A DNA stretch of 64,000 nt. Origin: Clostridium septicum (GTDB taxonomy: Bacteria > Bacillota > Clostridia > Clostridiales > Clostridiaceae). The translations under genes and the position numbers were made by a program. The DNA lies in contig NZ_CP023671.1 in the NCBI RefSeq assembly GCF_003606265.1, positions 3,100,001-3,164,000 of the forward strand. The letters run 5' to 3'. The notes under the pieces are model-generated. The model had not been told where the DNA came from. It did not search any database and worked only from the letters and a program-made list of their open reading frames with translations. Shown in pieces: positions 18,385-26,895 of the stretch; within the stretch, counting starts at the first letter, position 1, and each line of letters opens with the position of its first letter.

Positions 18385-19347
18385 ATGTTTAAAAAATTAG
18401 ATTTTTTATATGATAAAGCAAAAGAGATAAATTTTGATAATAGTTCTAAATTAGTTTTTATATCAGATGTTCATAGAGGTGATGGAACGTATTATGATGC
18501 ACAATTACCAAATAAAAATATATATAAAGCAGCATTATATCATTACTATAAAAAAGGCTTTACATATGTTGAAGTAGGAGATGGTGATGAACTTTGGAAA
18601 AATAAAAATTATAGTGATATTGCATACTGCTATGAAGATATTTTTAAATTATTAAATAAATTCAAAGAAAATAATAGGCTTTTTATGCTTTATGGAAATC
18701 ATGATATAATAAAAGGAAGAGATAGCTTTTATTCTAAGCAATATAAATCTTTAAAAAAGTGCGGAGATGATTATGGGAAAGAATTTTTAAATTTTATAAA
18801 AGATTTAAAATTTTATGAGGCTATAAATTTTAGATACTCTCCAGTAGATGAAAAATTTTTAGTTATTCATGGACATCAAGTAGATTTTATTAATTCTCAG
18901 CTATGGATGATTTCTAGATTTTTAGTAAGATATGTATGGAAATTTTTAAATGGAATAGCTGGTTTTAAAGATCCAACAAGTCCAGCTAGAAGTAATACTA
19001 GAGGAAGCAAAGTTGATAGAGAACTCTTAAGGTGGGCAAAAGAAAGAAAGAAAATGATTCTTTGTGGTCATACTCATAATAGTAGATTACCAGGAAAAGG
19101 AGATCCGCCTTATTTTAATGATGGGTGTTGTGTATTACCTTATGCCATGACAGCTATAGAAGTTGAAAATGGTAAAATATCTTTAATAAAATGGAGTGTA
19201 GAGGTGCAAGAGGCTGGAGTTTTATGGGTAAGAAGAAAAGTTATTTACGGACCTTTAAATATAGAGGAATATTTACTTTGGACTAGGGAAGAAAGAAATA
19301 GAATGCTTAGAGAAGCTGAAGAAATTAAAAATAATAAAAGAAAGTAG
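18385..19347 (+). CDS. Calcineurin-like metallophosphoesterase
   Basis: A 320-residue protein with the dinuclear-metal phosphoesterase motifs in order: FISDVHRGDG, EVGDGDELW, LYGNHDI, VIHGHQVDF and CGHTHNSRLP. The arrangement resembles UDP-2,3-diacylglucosamine hydrolase relatives, but Firmicutes lack lipid A, so the substrate is open. AAGGGG lies upstream of the ATG. The dipeptidase gene follows after 12 bases and the ymfI gene 16 bases after that, so the three look like one operon. Confidence 0.88.
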   Translation: MFKKLDFLYDKAKEINFDNSSKLVFISDVHRGDGTYYDAQLPNKNIYKAALYHYYKKGFTYVEVGDGDELWKNKNYSDIAYCYEDIFKLLNKFKENNRLFMLYGNHDIIKGRDSFYSKQYKSLKKCGDDYGKEFLNFIKDLKFYEAINFRYSPVDEKFLVIHGHQVDFINSQLWMISRFLVRYVWKFLNGIAGFKDPTSPARSNTRGSKVDRELLRWAKERKKMILCGHTHNSRLPGKGDPPYFNDGCCVLPYAMTAIEVENGKISLIKWSVEVQEAGVLWVRRKVIYGPLNIEEYLLWTREERNRMLREAEEIKNNKRK

Positions 19348-19359
19348 GAGTTTTTAGAA

Positions 19360-20292
19360 ATGACAAGCATTGATTTACATTGTGATACAGCTAGTAGATT
19401 ATTATATGAAAATTTAAGTTTAAACAAAAGTATATGTAAAGTAGATATAGAAAAGCTTAGGAAATCTAAAGCATTAGCACAAGTTTTTGCAAATTTTATA
19501 GAACTTAATATAGTAGATAATCCATATGAAGAATTTAAGAAAATGTATAACAATTTTATAGGTGAAATAGATAAAAATGCAAAGAATATAGTTATTGTTA
19601 GAAATTTAAGTGAGCTAGAAAATGCTAATGCTAATGGGAAAATAGGAGCATTTTTAGCCATTGAAGAAGGTGAAGTACTAGAGGGTAAAGTAGAGAGAGT
19701 TAAGGAAATGTATAATCTAGGAATAAGGTTTATAACATTAACATGGAATTTTAAAAATAGTATAGGATATCCTAATGGTGATTATAAATATAAAGATAAG
19801 GGATTAACCGAAAAAGGAAAAGAAATAGTTAATGAAATGGAAAGATTAGGTATTATTCCAGATTGCTCACATTTATCAGATGGGGGATTTTATGATTTGG
19901 TTAATATTTGTAAAAAACCTTTTATAGCAACACATTCAAATGCAAGAGCTGTAACAAATCACCCCAGAAATTTAACTGATGATATGATAGTTAAGCTTTC
20001 TAATAAAGGGGGAGTAATGGGATTAAATTTTTGTGCTCCATTTTTAGGAGATAAAGAAATTCCAGATATGCTTGAAATGATAGCTCATTTAAAACATGTT
20101 AAAAATGTAGGTGGAATAGATGTTTTAGCATTAGGAACTGATTTTGATGGAATAGAAAATGAAGTTGAAATTAAAAATATAGGTGAAATAGGAAAGCTTT
20201 CACAAGCTTTAATAAAAGAAGGATTTAAAGAAAGTGAAATAGATAAAATATTTTTTGGAAATGTAAAAAGAGTAATTAAAGAGTGTTTATAG
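19360..20292 (+). CDS. Membrane-dipeptidase-type (M19) dipeptidase
   Basis: A 310-residue zinc peptidase of family M19 (renal dipeptidase). Metal and active-site motifs are visible: DLHCDTAS, AIEEGEVLEG, LTWNFKNSIG, PDCSHLSDGGFYD, ATHSNARAVTNHPRNL and the final ALGTDFDGIE. It has no signal peptide, so it should act on dipeptides in the cytoplasm. TAGGAG precedes the start. It is the middle gene of the apparent three-gene operon. Confidence 0.92.
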   Translation: MTSIDLHCDTASRLLYENLSLNKSICKVDIEKLRKSKALAQVFANFIELNIVDNPYEEFKKMYNNFIGEIDKNAKNIVIVRNLSELENANANGKIGAFLAIEEGEVLEGKVERVKEMYNLGIRFITLTWNFKNSIGYPNGDYKYKDKGLTEKGKEIVNEMERLGIIPDCSHLSDGGFYDLVNICKKPFIATHSNARAVTNHPRNLTDDMIVKLSNKGGVMGLNFCAPFLGDKEIPDMLEMIAHLKHVKNVGGIDVLALGTDFDGIENEVEIKNIGEIGKLSQALIKEGFKESEIDKIFFGNVKRVIKECL

Positions 20293-20308
20293 AGATTAGG
20301 AGAATAAA

Positions 20309-21052
20309 ATGATTAACTTACAAGGAAAAGTAGCATTAGTTACAGGAGCATCAAGAGGAATTGGAAAGGAAATAGCACTACAGCTTGCTAAAAGTGGAGC
20401 ATCAGTGATAGTAAATTATTCAAAAGATGATAATGGAGCAGAATTAACTTTAGCAGAAATAATAGCAAATGGTGGTTATGGCAAGCTTTCAAAAGGAGAT
20501 ATTTCTTCTTTTGAAACTTGTAAAAATATAATTGATGATATTATTAAAAACTTTGGAAAAATAGATATTATTATAAATAATGCTGGAATATCTAAAATAG
20601 GATTATTTATGGATTCATCATGTGAAGAAATAAATAATTTAATAGGAATTAATATGCTAGGAGCAATGTATTTAAGTAAGTTTGCACTTCCACATATGAT
20701 AAGTAAAGGACAGGGAAACATAATAAATATTTCATCAATGTGGGGAGAGGTTGGAGCTTCCTGTGAAGTTATGTATTCAACAAGTAAGGGAGGAATAAAT
20801 TTATTTACAAAATCACTTGCAAAGGAAGTAGCACCAATGGGAATAAGAGTAAATGCTATAGCTCCAGGAGTAATTGATACAGAAATGAATTCTTTTTTAG
20901 AAGATGATGATGTAAGACAATTAGAAGAGGAAATACCTGCTGGAAGATTTGGAAAAACATCTGAAATAGCAAAAGCAGTATTATTTTTATGTAATGATGA
21001 ATGTAAATATTTAACTGGTCAAATAATAAGAATTGACGGTGGATTAATATAA
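20309..21052 (+). CDS. ymfI: SDR oxidoreductase, likely EF-P 5-aminopentanone reductase YmfI
   Basis: A 247-residue short-chain dehydrogenase. It has the nucleotide site TGASRGIG, the NNAG motif and the catalytic Ser with the YSTSKGG Tyr/Lys pair. Unlike housekeeping FabG it carries SSMWGEVGASCEVMYSTSKG, which resembles YmfI. In Bacillus, YmfI reduces the aminopentanone group on Lys32 of elongation factor P. The sequence alone does not exclude a FabG-type acyl carrier substrate; no fatty acid genes are adjacent. It ends the operon, with no obvious terminator before sigI. Confidence 0.8.
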   Translation: MINLQGKVALVTGASRGIGKEIALQLAKSGASVIVNYSKDDNGAELTLAEIIANGGYGKLSKGDISSFETCKNIIDDIIKNFGKIDIIINNAGISKIGLFMDSSCEEINNLIGINMLGAMYLSKFALPHMISKGQGNIINISSMWGEVGASCEVMYSTSKGGINLFTKSLAKEVAPMGIRVNAIAPGVIDTEMNSFLEDDDVRQLEEEIPAGRFGKTSEIAKAVLFLCNDECKYLTGQIIRIDGGLI

Positions 21053-21162
21053 ATTTTATAGCAATTTAATAAATTTATTTTAAATAGTATTATATATAGT
21101 CCCTAAAATAATATTTACAGTTGTACATTATATTAGAAAACAAAAAGGTGGATATTATTATA

Positions 21163-21831
21163 ATGATTAATGATGTAGAGAGAAGTTTAGGCAAAGACTA
21201 TAGGGGAGATATTAATTTTTTAATTGAAGAATATATGCCTTTTATTATTAAATCTATATCGGAAACTACTGGTAAATATGTTTCTTTAGAAAATAGTGAG
21301 GAATTAAGTGTTGGATTATTAGCCTTTAATGAAGCTGTAGAAAAATATGAGGATAATAGAGGTGGATTTTTATCTTTTTGTAAATTAGTTATTTCAAGTA
21401 GAATAAAAAATTATTTAAAAAGAGAAAACAAGGAAAATAATAAAGTATCTTTCGAAGAATTAATTGCACAAGGTATAGAGATAAAAGAAGATCACACCAA
21501 TGTTGGAGAAGATAAAGAGGAGCTTTTAAGGGAAATAAATATTCTTAAAAGTGAAATAGGGGAGTTTGGGTTTACACTAGATGATTTAGTAGAGGAAGCA
21601 CCAAAACATGAAGATACTAGAAGGAATGCTTTAAAGTTATCTGAAAAGGTAAGTAAAGTAAAAGAATTGACAGATCATTTATTTGAGAAGAAAAGATTAC
21701 CTATAAAAAAAATATCCTTAAGGTTTACTGTAACAGAAAAAGTAATAAAAAGAAGTAAAAAGTTTATTACTACAGGTATTATTATTTATTATAAAAACTT
21801 TAGAAATTTAAAGTTATGGATAAAAAAATAA
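21163..21831 (+). CDS. sigI: RNA polymerase sigma factor SigI
   Basis: A 222-residue alternative sigma factor of the SigI group. The region-2-like part (about 8-90) includes INFLIEEYMPFIIKSIS and VEKYEDNRGGFLSFCKLVIS. The C-terminal half carries the SigI-type helix-turn-helix with LPIKKISLRFTVTEKVIKRS. SigI factors serve heat and envelope stress in Bacillus and polysaccharide sensing in cellulolytic clostridia. I start at ATG 21163; AAGGTGG lies 11 bases upstream, and an earlier in-frame TTG would precede that site. It is followed after 11 bases by its anti-sigma gene. No confident SigI-type promoter was recognised upstream. Confidence 0.92.
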   Translation: MINDVERSLGKDYRGDINFLIEEYMPFIIKSISETTGKYVSLENSEELSVGLLAFNEAVEKYEDNRGGFLSFCKLVISSRIKNYLKRENKENNKVSFEELIAQGIEIKEDHTNVGEDKEELLREINILKSEIGEFGFTLDDLVEEAPKHEDTRRNALKLSEKVSKVKELTDHLFEKKRLPIKKISLRFTVTEKVIKRSKKFITTGIIIYYKNFRNLKLWIKK

Positions 21832-21842
21832 GGGGGATATTT

Positions 21843-22712
21843 ATGTTTAAATGTTTAGTAATGGAAATAAAAGATAACATAGTTATAGTAATGAATGATG
21901 ATGGATCAATGGTTAGAATTAGATTTAAAAATGGCATTAATGTGGGGGATAAAATAATATATTTAAAAGAAGATATTATTAATAAAAAAGTCAAACAATT
22001 TAATTATAAACCATTTATGGGTATTGTTGCTTTACTTATGATATCAATATTGGTATATTTTAATTTTAAATCTATCTCCCCATATGCAGAGGTTAGTTTA
22101 GATGTTAATCCTAGTATTAAAATAGAATTAGATGAAAATCAAAATATAATAGATATAAAAGGAATTAATAAGGATGGTAGTAGTATTGATTTCACAGGAA
22201 TAAAGGGTAAAAATATAAATGATGGAATTTTAGAAATAAAACAAAGATTAGTAGAGAAAAATTATATTTTAAGAGGTAAATCATTGTTATTTGGATTTGC
22301 TTTTGTAGATACTTCCGAAAATATTCAGTATGAGGATCGTGTCAAAAGAGTTATAAAAAATACATTTAATGATAATGACGTTGCTTTTATTAAAGGAGAT
22401 AGTAATAGTATAAGTGATTCTGATAAAAAAGGAATTTCATTAGGAAGATATTCAGCATCTTTAGATTTTGATGATAATAAACTAGAAGAAATCATTGAAA
22501 ATTTAACTGTTGATGAAATATTAGATGCAATAAAAAATAAAGATAAATATATTTTTTGGAATGCAGAATTACAAGAAGAAATGATGGATGAACTAGAAGA
22601 TAGATTTGAAGAAGATAAAGATTCAAAGGATAAAGCTGATGACGATTTAGAAGAAAATGAAAAGCAAAGTAATGATGATAATAAAGATGATGATTTGAAG
22701 GATTTAGATTAA
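21843..22712 (+). CDS. rsgI: RsgI-type transmembrane anti-sigma factor
   Basis: A 289-residue single-pass membrane protein. The cytoplasmic RsgI_N domain that holds SigI spans about 1-55 (MFKCLVMEIKDNIVIVMNDD onward). One helix follows (about 58-80), then the conserved outside domain starting YAEVSLDVNPSIKIELDENQ. The Asn89-Pro90 bond in VNPSI corresponds to the site where clostridial RsgI is reported to self-cleave during signalling. The last 45 residues are mainly Asp, Glu and Lys, with no carbohydrate-binding module of the kind seen in Clostridium thermocellum RsgI. ATG 21843 is preceded by AGGGGGA; a reading from 21816 would overlap sigI. It is almost certainly translated together with sigI. 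Confidence 0.92.
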   Translation: MFKCLVMEIKDNIVIVMNDDGSMVRIRFKNGINVGDKIIYLKEDIINKKVKQFNYKPFMGIVALLMISILVYFNFKSISPYAEVSLDVNPSIKIELDENQNIIDIKGINKDGSSIDFTGIKGKNINDGILEIKQRLVEKNYILRGKSLLFGFAFVDTSENIQYEDRVKRVIKNTFNDNDVAFIKGDSNSISDSDKKGISLGRYSASLDFDDNKLEEIIENLTVDEILDAIKNKDKYIFWNAELQEEMMDELEDRFEEDKDSKDKADDDLEENEKQSNDDNKDDDLKDLD

Positions 22713-22714
22713 TG

Positions 22715-22755
22715 AAAAGTCAGGAGGTAAATTTGTTTACTTCTTGACTTTTTTT
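22715..22755 (+). terminator. Terminator after sigI-rsgI
   Basis: A 16-bp stem (22715-22730 with 22737-22752) has two mismatched or wobble pairs and a T-run. Confidence 0.85.
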
Positions 22756-22877
22756 AGATTTTAATAAAAATTTTCAGATAAATTATAAAAAAGTACCTAA
22801 AGCTACTTAATAGTTTGTATTATATAGTGAAAGTTAAGAAAGTTATAAATTAATATATTAATTTAGGAGGAAGCATT

Positions 22878-23228
22878 ATGAAAAATGGATTAATAGCATT
22901 GTTATTAGGAGCAATCATTATTGGTGGAGGAGTAGTTGGAGTAAATGCTTTATCAAATGAAAAAAATAATAGTGAGTTAAATAAAAATTATATAGAAGAT
23001 TTAGAGGATGAAATAGAATATAAAATAGAAATAAAGATTTTAGAACAAGCAAAAAATAAATTAGGAATAAAGGATAATGAATGGAAAACATATGATGAAT
23101 TAGAGGATATAATTGAAGAAAAGTTAGGTATTGATGATATAGATGATAAAGTTGATATTGAGGATTTAATAGAGAAAAAACTAGGTTTAGATGACGATGT
23201 TACTGATTATATTTATAATGAAGATTAA
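22878..23228 (+). CDS. Small acidic exported or membrane-anchored protein, unknown function
   Basis: A 116-residue protein I do not recognise. An N-terminal hydrophobic segment (about 4-25, GLIALLLGAIIIGGGVVGVN) could be a signal peptide or anchor. The remainder is strongly acidic and helical, with a two-fold repeat: EDIIEEKLGIDD near residue 77 and EDLIEKKLGLDD near 95. AGGAGGA precedes the ATG by five bases. It follows sigI-rsgI after its terminator, and its acidic outside part recalls the acidic tail of RsgI. A shared envelope role is only a suggestion. Confidence 0.75.
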   Translation: MKNGLIALLLGAIIIGGGVVGVNALSNEKNNSELNKNYIEDLEDEIEYKIEIKILEQAKNKLGIKDNEWKTYDELEDIIEEKLGIDDIDDKVDIEDLIEKKLGLDDDVTDYIYNED

Positions 23229-23238
23229 ATTTTTAATA

Positions 23239-23278
23239 AGGCTGTAGACAAGAATTTTATTTAGGTCTACAGTCTTTT
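23239..23278 (+). terminator. Terminator after the small acidic protein gene
   Basis: A 9-10 bp stem (around 23240-23249 with 23265-23274) is followed by TTTT. Confidence 0.8.
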
Positions 23279-23344
23279 ATTAATAATAAAAATTTTTTCA
23301 GGGATAATAAATAGTATAAAAGTTGAATTTTGGGAGGAAAAATT

Positions 23345-23479
23345 ATTGAGAAGATTATTAATAGTAAAATATTTAGAACATATAAAATAGATTATTTAGG
23401 AAAGTATAAACTTTATACTGAAGATGAATTAAAAAGGTCTAGAAATGATGGAGAATATGTAAAGCCTAAAGAATTTTAA
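23345..23479 (+). CDS. Possible 44-residue peptide with ATT start
   Basis: GGGAGG at 23332-23337 is followed seven bases later by an open frame of 44 codons that has no ATG, GTG or TTG start at the right place, only ATT. It encodes a basic, Lys- and Tyr-rich peptide (containing YKIDYLGKYKLYTEDELKRS) ending at TAA 23477-23479. A TTG one base further starts a different frame that stops after 14 codons. This could be a rare ATT-initiated small protein, a frameshifted small gene, or chance. No family was recognised. Confidence 0.3.
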   Translation: MEKIINSKIFRTYKIDYLGKYKLYTEDELKRSRNDGEYVKPKEF

Positions 23480-23629
23480 TATAAAATACGAGAAATATAG
23501 AGGGATTTAATAATATTAACATTTACATTGTTATATATAGTAGAATAATTGAAGTCTTTTAGATTGAATAATTAGTTTAAGAGAGTATAATAATTCTATT
23601 AAATAGTAATTCTAGGGGGAGTAGCATAA

Positions 23630-24181
23630 ATGAAGAATATAAAAGTAATAGTTATTTCAACAATAATATCGTTAGTTTCATTTGGATTAGTTTCTTGTTC
23701 AACAGGTCCTATAAATGCACCAGAAGAAACATCTAAAAAGGAAGAATCATCAAGTGATAATGATATATTTAAAAAAGTAAATGAAATAATAGATAGTGAT
23801 AAAATATCAGAAAAAAAAGAAGAACTTAAAAATGAAAATAATAAAAATGAAAATGAATTAAATAGTTATAAAGATAGGTACAATATAGATGAGTTAAAAA
23901 ATAAACTAGATGATGTTAAAAAAAGTGTTGGTGATTTTAAAGATTCACAAGACAAAGAGAAAATAGAAGATGAGATAAATAATATAACCGAAACTATTGA
24001 ATCATTAAAAGAAACGGCTAAGAAAGAAGGGGCAATAGATAGCTCTATAAAAGATAATATTGATAATTTAAAGAGCTCTGTTGATGATGTAGTATCTAAG
24101 GTTAAAGATATAGACAAAAATAAGATAACTTTAGATAAATTACAAGATATAAAAGATAAATTAGGAAAATTGAATAATTAA
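23630..24181 (+). CDS. Helical lipoprotein of unknown function
   Basis: A 183-residue protein with a lipoprotein signal peptide (lipobox LVSC, Cys23), so probably anchored to the outer face of the membrane. The mature part is almost entirely charged coiled-coil-like helix rich in Lys, Asp, Glu and Asn, with no recognised domain. AGGGGGAG lies upstream of the start. It is the third surface-associated acidic or charged gene downstream of sigI-rsgI. Confidence 0.78.
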   Translation: MKNIKVIVISTIISLVSFGLVSCSTGPINAPEETSKKEESSSDNDIFKKVNEIIDSDKISEKKEELKNENNKNENELNSYKDRYNIDELKNKLDDVKKSVGDFKDSQDKEKIEDEINNITETIESLKETAKKEGAIDSSIKDNIDNLKSSVDDVVSKVKDIDKNKITLDKLQDIKDKLGKLNN

Positions 24182-24184
24182 TAG

Positions 24185-24218
24185 AAAAGCTGTAGCCAAA
24201 AAATGCTATGGCTTTTTT
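24185..24218 (+). terminator. Terminator after the lipoprotein gene
   Basis: A 12-bp stem with one mismatch (24185-24196 with 24205-24216) is followed by T-rich sequence. Confidence 0.82.
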
Positions 24219-24328
24219 ATATAAAATTAGAAAAAGTTGATAAAAATGATTTTACATAGTACTATGAAGTATATAATTAATAAAATATAAACAAGAGTAT
24301 TTCTAGTTGAAATAAGAAAGGAATTTTT

Positions 24329-26512
24329 ATGGGAAAGACATTAGTTTTAGCAGAGAAGCCAAGTGTTGGTAGAGATATTGCTAAGGTTTTAAATTGCAAT
24401 CAAAATAAGGGTTCATATATTGAAGGAAATAAATATATAATTACATGGGCATTAGGTCATTTAGTTGGACTTCAAGACCCAGAAGGCTATGATAATAAAT
24501 ATAAAACTTGGAGTATGGAAACATTACCCATGTTGCCGAAATACATGAAATTAACTATTCTAAAAAAAACATCAAAGCAATTTCATGAAGTAAAAAAGGT
24601 AATGACTAGAGGTGATATTGACGAAATTGTTATAGCAACAGATGCGGGAAGAGAAGGGGAACTTGTAGCACGTTGGATTATAGAGAAAGTTGGATGTAAA
24701 AAGCCAATTAAGAGATTATGGATATCATCACAAACTAATAAAGCTATTTTGGATGGCTTTAAAAATTTAAAGCCAGGAAAGGCATATGAAAATCTTTATA
24801 AAGCAGCAGTATGTAGAGCAGAAGCAGATTGGTTTGTAGGACTTAATGTAACAAGAGCATTAACATGTAAATATAATGCACAACTTTCAGCAGGAAGAGT
24901 ACAATCTCCTACTTTAGCAATGATAGTTCAAAGAGAAGAAGAAATAAAAAACTTTAAACCTAAAGAATATAATACTATAAATGTAAAAACAGATAAATGT
25001 AAATTTACGTGGGTTAATAAAGATAATAATGGAAGAATTTTCGACTTAGAATTTAGTAAAAAGGTTGAAGCTAAACTTAAAGATGCAGATGTAAATATAG
25101 TAAATGTTAATAGCAAGGATAAAAAAGTTTATCCTAAACCACTTTATGATTTAACAGAACTTCAAAGAGATTGTAATAGACTTTGGGGATTTTCTGCAAA
25201 ACAAACTTTAAATGTAATGCAAAGGTTATATGAAAATTATAAGGTTTTAACATATCCAAGAACAGATTCAAGATATATTACAACAGATATAGTAGGAACC
25301 TTAAAAGATAGAATAAAAGCAGTAGGGATTGGAGAATATAGAGGAATTTGTGAAAATCTTTTAAAGAAAGATATCAAAGGAAATAAGAGTTTTGTAGATA
25401 ATTCAAAAGTGTCTGATCACCATGCTATAATTCCAACAGAAGAAAGAGGAAACTTAGCTCTTTTAAGCTCAGAAGAAAGAAAGGTTTATGAATTAGTAGT
25501 AAAAAGATTTTTAAGCCACCTTATGTCAGCTTATGTTTATGTGGAAACTACTTTAGAAGGTGAAGCTAATGGAGAAAGACTTTTAGCTAAAGGAAAGGTA
25601 GAAAAGGATAAGGGATGGAAGAGACTTTATGATAAAGTAGATGAAGATGAATCTTCAGATGATATAAAAGAGCAAACTCTTCCTGTTATAAATAAAGGAG
25701 AAGTTTTAAAAATTAAAAATGTAGAAGTTAAAAAGAACTTTACAACAGCACCATCTAGATTTAATGAAGCTACATTACTTTCAGCAATGGAAAATCCACA
25801 AAAGTATGTTAATGTAGATAAAGCCTCAGCTAAAACATTAAACGAAACAGGGGGACTTGGAACAGTTGCAACAAGAGCTGACATAATAGAAAAGCTATTT
25901 AATTCTTTTGTTATAGAGAAAAGAGGAAAGGAGATATATCCAACTTCAAAAGGAAAGCAATTGATAGAATTAGTTCCAAATGACTTAAAATCACCATTAT
26001 TAACAGCTAAATGGGAAAAAAGATTAGATGAAATAAGTAAGGGAAAAGCTGATTCATATCAATTTATAAAAGAAATGAGAAATTATTCAAAAGCTTTAGT
26101 TGAAGATGTAAAAATAGCTAATAGCAAATTTGTTCATGATAATAAAACAGGAAAGAAATGTCCAAATTGCGGTAAATACCTTCTTGAAGTAAAAGGGAAA
26201 AATGGAATAATGAATGTCTGCCAAGATAGAGAGTGTGGATATAGAGAAAGTGTAAGTAGAAATACTAATGCAAGATGTCCTGAATGTAAAAAGAAATTAG
26301 AACTTAGAGGACATGGAGACGGTCAAATATATGTATGTCCAAATACTAATTGCACGTTTAGAGAAAAGGCATCAGTATTTAATAAGCGATTTGATAAAAA
26401 ATCAGATAAAATGAATAAAAGAGAAGTTAATAATATAATGAGAAAAATGAAGAAGGAAGCAGAAGAGGATATAAATAATCCATTTGCAGATCTTTTAAAA
26501 AATTTAAAGTAA
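24329..26512 (+). CDS. topB: DNA topoisomerase III
   Basis: A 727-residue type IA topoisomerase that relaxes and decatenates DNA through a tyrosine-linked single-strand break. The Toprim domain starts KTLVLAEKPSVGRDIAKVL and contains TDAGREGELVARW (metal acid residues). The catalytic Tyr309 lies in LTYPRTDSRYI. Two Cys4 zinc-ribbon-like segments occur near residues 611-640 and 650-675 (CPNCGKY and CPECKKKLELRG). Length fits Firmicute TopB. It stands alone, followed by the M-box region. Confidence 0.96.
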   Translation: MGKTLVLAEKPSVGRDIAKVLNCNQNKGSYIEGNKYIITWALGHLVGLQDPEGYDNKYKTWSMETLPMLPKYMKLTILKKTSKQFHEVKKVMTRGDIDEIVIATDAGREGELVARWIIEKVGCKKPIKRLWISSQTNKAILDGFKNLKPGKAYENLYKAAVCRAEADWFVGLNVTRALTCKYNAQLSAGRVQSPTLAMIVQREEEIKNFKPKEYNTINVKTDKCKFTWVNKDNNGRIFDLEFSKKVEAKLKDADVNIVNVNSKDKKVYPKPLYDLTELQRDCNRLWGFSAKQTLNVMQRLYENYKVLTYPRTDSRYITTDIVGTLKDRIKAVGIGEYRGICENLLKKDIKGNKSFVDNSKVSDHHAIIPTEERGNLALLSSEERKVYELVVKRFLSHLMSAYVYVETTLEGEANGERLLAKGKVEKDKGWKRLYDKVDEDESSDDIKEQTLPVINKGEVLKIKNVEVKKNFTTAPSRFNEATLLSAMENPQKYVNVDKASAKTLNETGGLGTVATRADIIEKLFNSFVIEKRGKEIYPTSKGKQLIELVPNDLKSPLLTAKWEKRLDEISKGKADSYQFIKEMRNYSKALVEDVKIANSKFVHDNKTGKKCPNCGKYLLEVKGKNGIMNVCQDRECGYRESVSRNTNARCPECKKKLELRGHGDGQIYVCPNTNCTFREKASVFNKRFDKKSDKMNKREVNNIMRKMKKEAEEDINNPFADLLKNLK

Positions 26513-26520
26513 AAAATATA

Positions 26521-26549
26521 TTGACATATTATATTTAGTTGTGTAAGAT
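26521..26549 (+). promoter_or_regulatory. Promoter of the M-box/mgtE transcript
   Basis: TTGACA at 26521-26526 and TAAGAT at 26544-26549 with 17-bp spacing. The RNA would begin near 26556, just before the aptamer. Confidence 0.75.
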
Positions 26550-26573
26550 TAGTTAGTCAATAAAATAAAAATT

Positions 26574-26720
26574 GTTAGGTGAGGCTCCTATAAGGAAATA
26601 TGTTGCTGCCCAGAAAAATCTAGAGATTCCAATGGGTTAACAGAAATCATCGCTAAGGTGATTTTTAATGTAACTGACATTTTGTCTACGCTTTATAGTG
26701 CTAAAGCTCTACGAGTTAAA
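26574..26720 (+). ncRNA. M-box (ykoK) Mg2+ riboswitch
   Basis: The conserved M-box sequence blocks are all present in order: GTTAGGTGAGGCTCCTATA at the start, GCTGCCCAGAAA, CCAATGGGTTAACAGAAATC, AAGGTGATTTTTAATG and GCTAAAGCTCTACGA at the end. In Bacillus, Mg2+ binding to this RNA favours a terminator and shuts off Mg2+ uptake genes. Here it lies upstream of mgtE with a terminator directly after it, the classical arrangement. Confidence 0.95.
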
Positions 26721-26730
26721 AAGAAGTTAC

Positions 26731-26766
26731 AAGACTTTTTGTGTAGAGCAAAAAGTCTTTTTTTAT
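26731..26766 (+). terminator. M-box expression-platform terminator
   Basis: An 11-bp perfect stem (26731-26741 with 26749-26759) is followed by seven T. It should form when Mg2+ is bound. Confidence 0.9.
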
Positions 26767-26791
26767 TTGAATTTCTAAGGAGGTGGTATTA

Positions 26792-26881
26792 ATGGATTCG
26801 TATCTGGGGAAAATTTTAAAGACAATTAAATATTGGGGAGAATCTATTTATACCACGTATAATTTAATATCCCTATACTAA
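26792..26881 (+). CDS. 29-residue leader ORF between the M-box terminator and mgtE
   Basis: ATG 26792 has a near-ideal ribosome site AAGGAGGT seven bases upstream and opens a 29-codon frame with five Tyr (start MDSYLGKILKTIKYWGESIY) that ends 14 bases before the mgtE ATG. It lies beyond the M-box terminator, so it is transcribed only when Mg2+ is low. GTGGTAT at 26783-26789, overlapping the ribosome site, is complementary to ATACCAC at 26850-26856 inside the frame, so its own translation could affect RNA folding. It could be a regulatory leader peptide, a small protein in its own right, or a translation-coupling device. No similar peptide is known to me. Confidence 0.6.
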   Translation: MDSYLGKILKTIKYWGESIYTTYNLISLY

Positions 26882-26895
26882 AAAGGGGAAAAGTT

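Noticed and set aside
21053..21162. SigI autoregulatory promoter
   Set aside because: A C-rich -35 and CGAA-type -10 could not be matched convincingly; TCCCT near 21100 alone is too weak.
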